Below are positions 1-12,540 of a stretch of DNA of 64,000 nucleotides, piece by piece. Within the stretch, counting starts at the first letter, position 1, and every line of letters starts with the position of its first letter. The position numbers and the translations under genes are program-made. The notes beneath the pieces were generated by a model, which was not told where the DNA came from, did not search any database, and saw nothing but the letters and a program-made list of their open reading frames with translations. The stretch is from Vanilla planifolia. Lineage: Eukaryota; Streptophyta; Magnoliopsida; Asparagales; Orchidaceae. The DNA lies in assembly GCA_023846275.1 (NCBI GenBank), contig JAIUJO010000184.1, positions 872,139-936,138 on the forward strand, given 5' to 3'.

Positions 1-391
1 AGAAGGAGAAGAAGAGGGAAAAGGAGAAGAAGGAGAAGGAGAAGAAGGAGAAGGAGAAGGAGGAGGAGGAAGAGGAGGAGATGAAGAAGAAGAAGAAGAA
101 GAAAACAAACAAGAAGAAGAATTAGAAGGCAAAGAAGAAGAAGAAGAAGAAGAAGAAGAAGAAAAAGTAGTAGAAGAAGAAGAAGAGGAAGAAGAAGAAC
201 AAGGGAAAGAAGAAGAAGAAGAAGAAGGAGAAGATGGAGAACAAGAAGAAGAAGAAGAAAAAGAAGAAATAAAGAAGGAGAAGGAGGAGGTGGAAAAAGA
301 AGAAGAAGAAGAAGAAAAAGAAGAAGAATAAGGAGAGGAAGAAAAAGGAGATGATGGGGAAGTTGAAGAAAAAAATAAGGAAAGAAATAAA

Positions 392-436
<45 letters not shown>

Positions 437-547
437 TAAGAAGGACAAGAAGAAGAATAAGATGAAGAAGTTGAAGAAGAAGAAGAAGAGGTTGAAGGTA
501 AAGAAGAAGTAGAAGAAGAAGAAAAAGAAGGAAAAGAAGAAGAAGAA

Positions 548-579
<32 letters not shown>

Positions 580-2655
580 AGAAAAAGAGGAAGAAGAAGA
601 AGAAGAAGAAGGAGATAAAAAGAAAGAAGAAGAAGAAGAAGAAGAATAAGAAGAATTTGAAGAAGAAGAAGGAAAAGAATATGAAGAAGAAAAAGTAGAA
701 GAAGAAGTAGAAGAAGAAGTAGTACTAGTAGTGAAAGGAGAAGAGGAGGGGGAGGAAGAGCAAGAAGAAGAAGATGAAGAAGAGGAAGAAGTAGAAGATG
801 AAGAATAATATGAAGAGGAAGAAGAAGAGGAAGAAGACTAAGAAGAAGAAGTAGAACAAGAGGAAAAATAAGAAGTAGCAGAAGAACAAGAAGGAAAAGA
901 AGAGAGAGACAAGGAAAGAGATGAAGAAGACACGAAAGCAGAAGAAGAAGAAGAAGAAAGTGATCAAGTGGAATAAGAAGAATGAGAAGAAGAAGAAGAA
1001 GAAAGTGACCAAGTGGAATAAGAAGAATGAGAAGAAGAAGAAGAAGAAGTAGAAGAAAAAGAAGAAAACTAAGAAGAAGATGAAGAAGAAAACAAAGAAG
1101 AAGAAGAAGAAGAAGAAGAAGACAAAGAAAGACAAGAAGAAGAAGAAAATGAAGAAGAAGAAGGAGGAGGAGGAGTAGGAGAAGAAGAAGAAGAGGAAGA
1201 AGAGGGGAAAGTGGTTGAAGACGAAGAAGAAAAAAAGGAAGAAGATGAAGAAGAAGAAGAAGAAGAAGTAGAAAAAGAAGAAGAAGAAAAAGTAAAAGAA
1301 AGAGAAAAAGAAGAAGTAGAAGAAGAAGAAGAAGAAAAGATGAAGGAGAAAATCAAGAGGGAGTAAAAGAAGAAGAAAAAGAAGAAGAGGAAGCGGAGTA
1401 GGAAGAAGAGGAGGAAGAAGAAGATGAAGAGGTAGAAGAAGATGAAGAGGAGGAAGAAGAAGTTGAACAAGAAGAAAAAGAAGAAGAAGAAGGGCAAGAA
1501 GTAGAATAAGAAGAAAATAAAAGAAGAAGAAGAAGACGAAGAAGAATAAGAAGAAGAAGAAGAAGTAAATGGACAAGAAGAAGACGAAGAAGAAGAAAAA
1601 GAACAAGAGGAGGAGGAGGATTAAAAAGTGGAGGAAGAAGAAGAAGAAGTGGAAGAAGAAGAAGAAAGGGAGCAAGAAGAAGAAGAGAAAGAAGAAGAAG
1701 AAGGGGAAGAAGTAGAAGGAGAAGAAGAAGAAGAAGGAGAACAAGAAAAAGAAGTGAAGGAAGAAGAAGACGAATAGGAAAAACAAGAAGAAAAAGAAAA
1801 ACAAGAAGAAGAAGAAGAAGATTGAGAAGAAAAAGAAGAAGAAAAGACGAAGAAGAAGAAAAAAAGAGGAAGTAGAAGAAGAAGAAAAGGAAGAAGAGGA
1901 AAAGGTGGAAGAAGAAGAGGTGGAAGAAGAGAACAAGAGGAAGAAGAAGAAGAAGAAGAACAAGACGAACAACAAGAAGAAGAAGGACAAGAAGTAGAAG
2001 AAGAAGAAAAAAAGAGGAGAAAGAAGAAGAAGAAGAAGAAGAAGAAGAAGAAGAAGAAGAAAAAGAACAATAAGAAGAAGAAGAAGAAGAAAAAGAAGAA
2101 GAAGAGGAGGAAGAAGAAGAAGTAGTAGTAAAAGAAGAAGAAGAAGAAGACAAAGAAGAAGAAGAAATAGAAGAAGAAAAAATGATGAAGTATAAGAAGT
2201 AGAAGAAGGAGAAGAAGAAGAGGAAGAAGAAGAAGAGGAAGAAGAAGAAATGGTAGAAGAAGAAGAAGGAGAGGTAGAGGAAGAAGAAGTAGAAGAAGTG
2301 GAAGAAGAAGTAGAAGCAGAAGAAGAAGAAGAAGAAGAAGAAGAAGAAGAAAAAAAATAAGAAGAAGAAGAAGAAGTAGAAGTGGATGAAGTGAAAGAAG
2401 AAGTTGAAGAAGAAGAAGAAGAAAAAGAAGAAGAAGAAGCAGAAGAAGAAGAAGACGATGATGAAGAAGAAGAAAAAGAAGTGGAAGAAGAAAAAGAAGA
2501 AGAAGAAAAAGGGGAAGAAGAAGAAGAATAAGATGACGAAAAAGAAGATGAACAAGGATAAGAAGAAGAAGAGGAAGGGGGAGGAGGAGAAAAAGTAGAA
2601 GTAGAAGAATAAAAAGAAGAAGAAGAAGAAGAAAAAAAAAAGAGAGGACGAAGAA

Positions 2656-2699
<44 letters not shown>

Positions 2700-2894
2700 C
2701 AAAGAAGAAGAAGAAGAAGAAGAAAAGATGATGAAGTAGAAGTAGAAGATGTAAAAGAAGAAGAAGAAGAAGACGAAGATGAAGAAGAAGAAGAAGAAAA
2801 GGAAGAACAAAAATAAGAAGAAGATGAAGAAGTAAAGAAGATGAACAAGAAGAAGAAGAAGAAGTAAAAAGAAGAAGAAGAAGAAGATGATGAT

Positions 2895-2929
<35 letters not shown>

Positions 2930-3665
2930 AAAACAAGAAAAGGGGAAGAAGAAGAAGAATAAAAAGAAGAAGGAAAATAAGATGAACAGGGAGAAGAAGA
3001 AGTAGAGGAAGGAGGAGTAGGAGGACAAGAAGTAAAAGAAGAAAAAGAAGAAGAATAAGAAAAGAAGGAGAAGGAGAAGAAGAAGAGGAAGAAGAAGCAG
3101 AAAAAAAATTGGAAGAATAAGAAGAGGAAGAAGAACAAGGAGAAGAAGAAGAACAAGAATAAGAAGGAGAAGCTTAAGAAGAAGAAGAAGAAGAACAAGA
3201 AGGAGAAACTCAAGAAGAAGAAGAAGAAGAAGAGGAAGAACGAGGAGAAGGAGAAGAAGAAGAAGAAGAAGAAGAAGAAGATGAAGTAGAAGAAAAAGAA
3301 GAAGTAGAAGAAGAAGAAAAAGAAAAAGAAGAAGAGGACCAAGAAAAAGAAGAACAAGATGAAGAAGAAGAAGTAGAAGTAGAAGAAGAAGAAAAAAAGA
3401 AGAAGACGAAGAAAAAGGCAAAGAAGAAGAAGAAGAAAAAGAAGAACAAAAGGAAAGAGAAGAGGGGGAAGAAGAAGAAGAAGATGTTGAAGAAGTAGAA
3501 GAAGTAGGAGAAGAAGAAGAGAATAAGATGAAGAAGATGAAGACTCAGAAGAAGAAGAAAAAGATGAAGAAGAAGTAGAAGAAGAAGAAAGAAGAAGCAA
3601 TAGAAGAAGAAGAGGAGGAGGAGGAAGAAGAAGAAGAAGAAGAAGAAGAAGAAGAAAAGGAAGAA

Positions 3666-3700
<35 letters not shown>

Positions 3701-4483
3701 TGAAGAAGAAGAAGAAGAAGTGTACGAAGAAGAAGTAGAAAATGAAGAAGACGAAGAAGAAGTAGGGGAAGGTGATGAAGAAGAAGAATAAGAAAAAGTT
3801 GAAGAATAAAGGGAAAAAGAAAACAAAGGAGGAGAAGATGAAGAAGAAAAAGAAAAAGATGAAAAAGAAGAAAAAGAAGAAAAAGAAGAGGAAGAAACAG
3901 TAGAATTAGATGTGGAAGAAGAAAAAGAAGAAGAAGAAGAAGAAGTAGAGGAGGAGGAAGAAGAAAAAGAAGAAGAAGGAGGAGGAGGAGGAAGAGGAGG
4001 AGGAAGAGGAGTAGAAGAAGAAGGAAGAAGAATTAAAAGTAAAATAATAATAGTAAGAAGAAGATCATAAAGAAGTAGAAGAAGAGAACTTGGAGGAAGA
4101 AGAAGAGGAGGAAGAAGGAGAAGAAAAGAAAGAAGAAGAAGAAGAGGAAGAAGAAGATGATAAAGAAGAAGAAGAAGAAGAAGAAGAAGAAGAAAAAGAG
4201 AAGAACGAGAAGAAGTGGAAGAATGAGAAAAAGTAGAAGAAGAATGGGAAGAAGAAGAAGAAGAGGTAGAATGGGAGGAAGAAGAAGAAGAAAAAGTAGT
4301 AGAAGAAGGAGAAGAAGAAGAAGAAGAAGAAGAAAAAGTAGCAGAAGACAAAGAAGAAAAAGAAGATTAAGAAGTAGATGAAGAAGAAGTAGTAGAAGAA
4401 AGAAGAAAAAGAAGAAGAAGACAAAGAAGTAGAAGAAGAAGAAGAAGAAGAAGAAGAAGACGAAGAAGAAGAAGAAGAATGAA
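1..4483 (+). repeat. Long imperfect GAA/AAG trinucleotide array
   Basis: The + strand is almost wholly A and G, built from gaa/aag triplets with gga, gat, gta and aca interruptions. T and C are rare and never form another repeat. The tract reaches the window's left edge, so its full length is unknown. It gives way abruptly to AT-rich satellite at about 4,483. Long polypurine/polypyrimidine tracts of this type are known to form triplex (H-DNA) structures in vitro and to be unstable; whether this one does is inference. All long open frames here, mostly minus strand and rich in Phe, Leu and Ser, are products of the triplet phase and are not genes. The interruptions are not periodic over the whole tract, which suggests age and drift rather than a fresh expansion. 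Confidence 0.97.
956..1045 (+). repeat. 45-bp local tandem duplication inside the GAA array
   Basis: Two adjacent copies of a 45-base segment containing the motif gtga(t/c)caagtggaataag start near 956 and 1,001. They differ at one visible base (gatc versus gacc). The period is a multiple of three, so it preserves the trinucleotide phase. This is a recognisable segmental duplication within otherwise featureless triplets, and it supports growth by slippage or unequal exchange of blocks longer than one triplet. Confidence 0.85.
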
Positions 4484-7400
4484 ATGAGATATATTGTGTC
4501 AAAGTTACATTCCATGCTACCATGGAGGTTGAGTATAGCATCTTCGATCTTCAAATTAGGTATGACTTGAAATACATCATAAAGATCACCAAACTCCATG
4601 AAAATAAAATATTTTAGAATGTCAACATTAATATGCAATTGGATGACGCAATGGAGATGACTCTTACAATGATTATTTCATCTTTTTTGAGCCTAATTTA
4701 TATTTAATACTAATTACAGAAGTAACTAAGCATGAAATATAAAAAAAATTTATTTTCATATTAGGTAAATATATATTAAAACAAAAATGAGATAAATTTA
4801 AGTAATATAAATAATCAAATGAAAGTGATGTAATGATCAAATAAGAGAAGATCTAGCATTTCGTAGGTAGGTAAGCAAATAAATGGAAAATATTTGAAGA
4901 AATTAGATATATTTTATAATAAAATTTCATTTTTTTGATAAAACAAAGATCAAATGAAACATTCTCGATCATCAAATTAGGTAAAAATAAACACGCTTCA
5001 TCAAAATTATAAACCATTGGAAAATAAAATATTTAAATATGAAACAAAGAATATTTAATTACATAAAGCTTGCCAAGTGACATCCAATGATGTCTATTTC
5101 ATGTTGATTGAATCGCATCTCAAAAAAATAAATATTATCATAGTAAATAAGAATAAATAATAAGGAATTATTATTTTAATGCCAATAAAAACTAAATTGA
5201 TGCTTAAATGAAAGTCACACAATGATAATAAAATCAAAAAAGGAAATATAATGGTCATGCATACAAAGATCAATAGTTTCATAATAATATTTCCAAATCG
5301 AAGAAAAACAATTTTAATTATTGAAATACATTATGAAAAAAGTTGTATTCTTAGATACTAAGGGAATCAAATTTAATATCTTTAATCGACAAATCGAAAT
5401 ATCATACAAAACATGACAAAAACTAAGCATTTAAAGTATTTATCAATGTACAAAATAATATAAAGTTGGATAGACCTCTCAGATTGGCCAAATGATGTTT
5501 GGTCCTTCTTGATCAAAAAATAATTGGGATTACTATGAATTCTCAAAATAAATAATAAATTCTAATTTTATATTAAGTGAATAAATTTAAAATCTAAATT
5601 ATTAAAAATTAATGCAATATAACATTATCAAATAAAAGAATTATAGAGTTCCAATTATAGAAGAACAAGAATTTAATATTAATATATGCAATTCAAAAGA
5701 AAAGATTTCAAAAAATGAGAAACATTATATAATTGCTTTGCAAGACACTAAAAAATTCAAGTAAACTTTTTTTGTTAAACAAGGTACCAAAGGAAATACT
5801 TTGTTAGGTGTTGCAAAATAATATAAAATTAAATATCAAAAATTATGGAAATGAATTTTTAGTTCTTATTGAAATAATGAGTTCATTTTATTATTATATT
5901 ACCATATTTGGGATTACAGCGAATTACAAAAATAAATAAGAAATAATAATAATAAATTATTTTTTAACTTGTTTTTTAAATATTAAATAATGCTTAGATT
6001 AGGTAATCAAAATTTATATATGGCAATAAAATCAAAGTGATGTAAAACTCAAACAAGAGGAGAACAACAAATGCATAGCAATATAACAAAATTAAAGCAA
6101 AAAAATTAAAGACGAGAGAAATGGTATAGGAAAGTTTCACTCCAAGATATTAAAGAGATCGATTTTAACATCTGGAATCATCAAATATTATAAAAATTAA
6201 TATCTCTTATATCAAGCCATATGTATGCAAAAATTTAAAATAAAAAATAATATTTAATTGAATAAAATACTACATCTTAGGAAATGACATAAATTGCATG
6301 GGAAAGTTTTATTTCAAGATATTAAAGAGATCAACTGTAACTTTTTAGATCATTAAAGTAGGTACAAATTGAAATGACCTACAAAGCAAGCAAAGCCATT
6401 AAAAAATTTAGTATATATAGAAATAACTTTTTATAGGATGTATCTTGTTGAGATGAGTCCAATGTTCATTTCATTTCAATCTAACTACAATGAACATTAG
6501 TAGGAATTATGTCAGTAAACAAGCTATGTTAATAACAAATTACTACTTTAAAATAAACTAAATATTTATTAAAGCCAACATGAGATGAATGAAGCAATGT
6601 AATATAACAAAATCAATGCAATGTAAAGGTCACAAAGGAAGATGGTTTTTGGCTAGATAGTAATATAATAAAATAAAAGTTAAAAATTTAAGAAAAAGAA
6701 AAAAATTTCATAGCAAAGTTGCATTTCATAAAACTAAGAAAATTATGTGTAACTTCCTCATTAACCAATTTGAAATTCAACATAAAGAATGCAAAACTAA
6801 TTAAAAATAAAATATTCACAAAAACAAAAACTAATAGAGTTCATTGACGTGGTCAAACTATGATTTTTTTGCCTTAATGAAACATCATCTAAAACTATTG
6901 TGAGTTACTAAGGTAAATACACCTAAATGATTATAAGTTATTATTTTAATACTAAGTAAGTATATAATAAGCTAGGAATTAGAAAATTTTAACAATGTAA
7001 TAATAGAAAACTTGAGTGATGTACAAGTGTCGTGGGATGAGACTTACAGTTAAACAATAAAAATAACAAAACTATTGAAGTAAAAAATTTTAAAAAAAAT
7101 GTGATATATCATATAAGAAAATTTTACTCCAAGACATTAAGATTATCAGGTGTAACATCTTCGATTTCAAAATCATGTACAAATTGTAATGTCTTGTAAA
7201 TATTGTGAAAACTTTAGAATATAAAATATTTAACAATATGAAAAGGAAAGTTTAATTAGTTAGGACTCTTCATGACATGTCCATCAACATTTGCTTTATC
7301 TCGATTCAACTTCATATGGAATTTTCATGAATTAAAATTTTCAATAATCCCAGATAAAAAAATTAATATTATAACATAATATAACAAAATTAAAACTGAG

Positions 7401-10400
7401 ATGGGATAAATTGAAGCAACATAACCTAAAAAAATTGAAGTGATTTAAGGTTACACAAGAGAACATTAAGAGTCGCATAGTAATATAAAAAATCAAAGCA
7501 AAAGCTTTGAAAAAAATGAAAAACATTATACTTTAAGTTATATACTATGTTACTAAGGATATCGAAGGTAACTTCCTCAGTCATCAAATTAGGTACGAAT
7601 AAAGATATTTCGTAAACCATGGAAATGGCATTGAAAATAAAACATTTAGAAATATAGAATGAATATTTAATAACATAGAGTTCAGTGAGATCAGTTTGAT
7701 AATGAATTTTTCATTTCATATAACCCCAATTGAAATTTCTACTATTTATTAAAATAATTAAGTACATATAACAATAAAATATTATTTTATTATTAATTAA
7801 ATATATGTTAAATTTTAAATGAAATAAATTAAGGCAATGTAATATAGCAAAATCAAAGTGACATAAAAGTCACATGAGTGCATAACTAGAATTATGTTGT
7901 TGTATAAGAAATTCAAAGCAAAAAAATCAAAGAAAAGGGATGCATGTATGGGAAAGTTTTATTCCAAGTTACTAAAGATTCTAAAGAGATATAAATTGTT
8001 ATTATAATTTCAAATAAATATTTAATAAATTTAAATTATATATATATGAGAAATATAATATAATCTAATCAAAGAATTGAAATGTTGAATAAGAAGAGAA
8101 GTAGAATTAAAAAATACTACAAAGAAATCAAAGGAAAACATTTGAAGAAACTAATAAAATTGAGCACATCATCCTTTATCTTCAAATCAAGTACAAGTAA
8201 AAATTTCTTATAAAGAATGTCAAAAAAAAAATAAATAAAATTCTTTTTAAATAGAAAAATTATGTTTAAATAGAGAGAGCTCATCAAAATGAGTCCATTA
8301 ATGTTTACTTTATCTCCATCAATCTTGTTTCGAAATAGTGCATATTATGACTATAAATTAATATAAATAATAATAAATTATGTTTTTTAATAGCTAAATA
8401 TATATTAAGCATGAAATAAGATAAGTTGAAGCCATGTTATATTTAAAAATCCAATTAATGTAAAGGTGGCCAGACAAGTGAATTAAAGTTTCTTAGTAAT
8501 ATTACCACATCAAAATGAAATATTTGAAAGCATAATTTTTGATAAACTTGGATTCCATAATACTAAGAAGTCCAAGTTTAGCATTCTCAATCATCAAATG
8601 AAATATGAAATAAAACGTCTCAATGAATTTCAAAACAGTAAAAATTAATCATTTAAAAATATAAAAATTAACATTTTATTATATTGAATGCAAAAGATGA
8701 GTCACTTGACATTTCTTTTCCTTTATTGGAGCTCATTTAGAATTACTATGAATTAAGAAATCATTTTAAAAAATAATAATGTAGTACTATTCTACAATTA
8801 AATATATATATATTCAGCCTTAAATAAGATAAAATGATGTAATGTATTACAATGAAATCAATGTAATGTATATGTAACACTAGAAGTGATTTAGAGTTAG
8901 TAGTAATTTAACTAGGCACAATGGAATCATTTGAGGAATTTGGATTCATTGCATGGAAAGTTCTATTTCATGATACTAAGAAGATCATGTAAAACATCTT
9001 AGATAACTAAATTTACTAAAAGTCAAAATGTCTTTTGGAGAATGTACATATTTTAAGAACAAATATTTGTAAATTACAATAGTGAATAATTAAGTTAATC
9101 TACTTTGTCGTCACAAAACAAAATCATTGGGAGCTAAAGTTCACATTATAAAGGATTTACTGTTATATAATAATATAACCAATTTAAATAAAAAAAGTTG
9201 AAGTAATGACATAAATTGTTAGGGATGTTGTATTCGAAGATGTTAAGAAGATCGAGCAAAACATTCTTAATTGTCAAATTAGATACCGATTAAAATGTCT
9301 CATAAAGAATGCCAAAACATTTGAAAATAGCATATTTAAGAAAACAAAACAATATTTAATTAGGTTGTGCCTATCAAAGTGAATCCGATGACCTTTTTCT
9401 ATTCCATGTTGAACGTTGTTTAGAAATTCTATGAATTAATATAATAAATAAACAAAAATGATAACAAATTAGTATTTTAATTCTAACTTGATAAGTATTA
9501 AAGCTGAAATGAGACAGATTGAAGCAACACAATATAAAAAATTCAAAGCGATGTAATAGGAACACGAGAGGAGAATTAGAGCTTCAAAATAATCTCACCA
9601 AATCTAACTAAGAGAATTGGATAAATTAGGTACATTGTCTGGTTAGGTGGCATTTTAAGGTACTAAAGAGATAAAATGTAAATCCTAGATTTCATATAAA
9701 GTACAAATCAAAATGCCTTTTTAAGTTAGCTATAAATCTAAAAATAAAAATTTTAGAAAGATAAAAATATTAAATTAATTAATTAGTGCTAATTTAGATT
9801 ATCCAAATGATATTTATTTTGTATCTATCAAACATCTTTTTGAATTTTGACAAATTTTGGAAATAACAAAGGATAAATTATAATAATAATTACTTATTAC
9901 TAAGTGAATTTAGAACAAAGTTGAAATGGCATTAATTGAAGCTAAATTACATAGAGAAATCAAAGAAATGATTCAATCAACCTAGAGGACAATTAAAGTT
10001 TTGTTGTAATAAATCTAAATCAAAGAAAAAGATTTAAAAAATGGAGATATATTATATAAGAAAGTTGTTGTCTAAGATGCTAAAAATATAAAATATAACA
10101 ATCCTGATAGGCAAATTAGGTTTTTTTATTTAAAATGCCTTATAAAGTATAAAAAATGAACATATATATATATATATTTAAAATTATAATAGTAAGTATT
10201 TAGTATGTTAGAGTTCATCATGATCAGCATAATAATATTCCTTTAGTGTTGATTGGACCTGAATTGGAATTTTTATAATTACAAAAACAATAAGCATAAT
10301 AAGTAATATAATATTTTTTAATATTTAATAAATATATAACAATGATAAAATATGATAAATTTAAGCTATACAACATACCATATCCTAGTAAAATGTTGGT

Positions 10401-12480
10401 AACATAAGAGGAGAATAAGAGATTCATAGTGATATAACCAATTCAAAACAAAAACATTTTAAGAAATAAGAAAAATTTCATGGCAAAGTTTTATTACAAG
10501 GCACTAAGAAATTGATTATAACATCCTTTACGATCAAATAAGGCACTAATTAAAATTACTAAAAAAACATGTAAATAGCCAAGAAAATAAAGCATTTTAA
10601 ATTTTAAAATTTTTTTCATAGATGGATTAAGGTCATCAATATGACAACAATGACATTTATTTTGTCTTCATTAAACCTAGATAGGAATTACTAAAAAACA
10701 GATAAAATGTTACGTAATGATATACAAATTTTAACTCAATCATTATGTCATGTTCAAATCAAAATGTTTCATAAAATGTTTTGAAACCTAAGAAGGATTA
10801 AATTAGAAAATATATAAAAATGAAAAGTTAATTGAACAAAGCTTTTTAAGGTGAGTCAAATGGCACTTTTTCATTTCAAATGGACATTTTTTTGAACTAT
10901 TTCTACTTAAGGAAAATAGATATGTTTAAATAATAATAAATCTTTATTTTATTATTAACTTGACAATTGTTAAAGATGAAATGGGATAAATTAGAATATT
11001 GTAATTTAACAAAGAGAAAATGATATGAGGGTCACATGAGAGGAGATTTGGAGATTCATAATAATAAAAACAATTAAAGAGAATCATTTGATGAAATAGA
11101 ATAAATTATGTAGGAAAGCTACATACCAAGACACAAAGGGATTGACTGTAAAATTATCTATCATCATATTAGGTAGTACCAAAACATCTCGTTCAGTATG
11201 GCAAAACTCCAGAAAATAAAATATTTAAAAATGTGGAAATTAAAATTTAATTATATTGAATTGTCAAAATGAGACCAACTGTAATTGTTTACTCTCAATT
11301 GCATCATTTTTGTAATTTTTGTGAGTTACACAATTAAATAAGCAGAAATAATTATAAATTAATATTTTAATATTTTGCAAAGAATATTATAGCCACCATG
11401 AGATAAATTAAAAAAAATGTATTCTAATTAAGTTATACTGATAAAAATTTCACAAAAGGAAAGGATTAGCATTTCAGAGTATTATAATGAAATTAATACT
11501 AAAAAATTCAAGAAAATAGAAAACTTTTAAGGGAAGGCTTTATTATAAGATACTATGGAGTTCACTATAATATTCTCAATTATTAAATCACTTATGAATC
11601 AAAATGTCTCGAAAGGCATGCCAAAATCCTTCAAGGGTATTTAAAAAAAGAGAATACTTAATTGAATGTAGCACATCACGATGAGTAGGCATACCTTAGT
11701 TTTGTCTTCATCAAACAATGTTTAGAATTATAACAAATTATTGAAGTAAGCATAAAAATAAAGTATTGTACTATTGCTAAGTAAATGCATATTAAAACAA
11801 AATTTTAAAAAATTAATCATTGTAAAATATCTAAATGAATGTAAAGTATAAGTCACATGATAAAAGATTTAAAGTTAAATAGAAATATAATAAAAATGTT
11901 AGATGTTTGAAGTGATTAGATGATTTTTTTTGGAAAAGTTGTAATCCAAGATCTAAAGAGGTTGATTGTAATATCCTTGATCATCAACTCAAAAATGAAT
12001 CAAAATGTCTCATAAAATATCTAAAGACAAACCAAAATAATATTTAATTTGTTGAAGTTCATTGACATGACTATAATGACTTCAATTGTATTATAGCTCA
12101 ACCTAACATAAATTAGAACTTTTGGGAATTACGAAAAAAAATGAGAAAAAATAATAATAAAGTATTATTTGAATATGAATAATATTTATATTAAAAAAAA
12201 AATATGAGAAACTAAGACATAATACAACTGAATTATAGTAACAGTAACAAACTTATGGGAGAATATTAACGGTTATTTTTTATTATAACTAAATAAAAAT
12301 GATAGCTTTGAATAAATGAAATAAATTTTATCAAAAAGTTAAGTTTCAAGATATTAAAAGAGGTCAACTATGACATTCTACATTTATAAGTTATGTAAAC
12401 ATGAAAATGCCTACAAAAGCATGTGAAACTCAAAAAATTTAAATATATAAAAATAAAAAATGAAAATCTACAACATTTGA
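4484..12480 (+). repeat. AT-rich ~410-bp satellite array, forward orientation
   Basis: Degenerate head-to-tail repeats. A landmark resembling catcaaattaggta recurs near 4,968, 6,346, 6,760, 7,168, 7,580, 8,180, 8,590, 9,000, 9,268, 9,688, 10,104, 10,528, 11,158, 11,577 and 11,980, usually 403-424 bp apart. Each monomer carries the same ordered motifs: gaagaaatgagataaattg, a cattccaaga box, gatcgagtgtaacatcc, the landmark, aatgtctcataaagcatgc, gagctcatcaagatgag, a tttggaattactatgaatt box and a run of aataataaattatta. Copies have drifted far by substitutions and small indels, so the array is old. Several monomers are internally deleted. No coding capacity is visible, and no known satellite family is recognised. 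Confidence 0.88.
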
Positions 12481-12540
12481 AATAGTAATTTTTGCATGCA
12501 TTATGAAACATTTTGTTGTACTTATCTTGATGTATAAGAA
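12399..12540. repeat. Satellite orientation switch with a near-palindromic junction
   Basis: Forward monomer sequence (aatgcctacaaaagcatg near 12,403) is followed within about 100 bp by its reverse-complement counterpart (gcatgcattatgaaacatt near 12,495). The two arms are degenerate but correspond to the same monomer segment. Orientation changes from forward to reverse here, at about 12,480. Confidence 0.7.

Noticed and set aside
1-4483. A telomeric or subtelomeric repeat
   Set aside because: The triplet is GAA/AAG, not the plant TTTAGGG heptamer, and no telomere-like variant was seen.
122-4638. Many long open frames, up to 898 codons on the minus strand, in the GAA tract
   Set aside because: They consist almost only of Phe, Leu and Ser runs (or Lys and Arg on the plus strand), overlap in several frames at once, and follow directly from stop-free GAA/TTC triplets. 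There is no complex sequence or domain.
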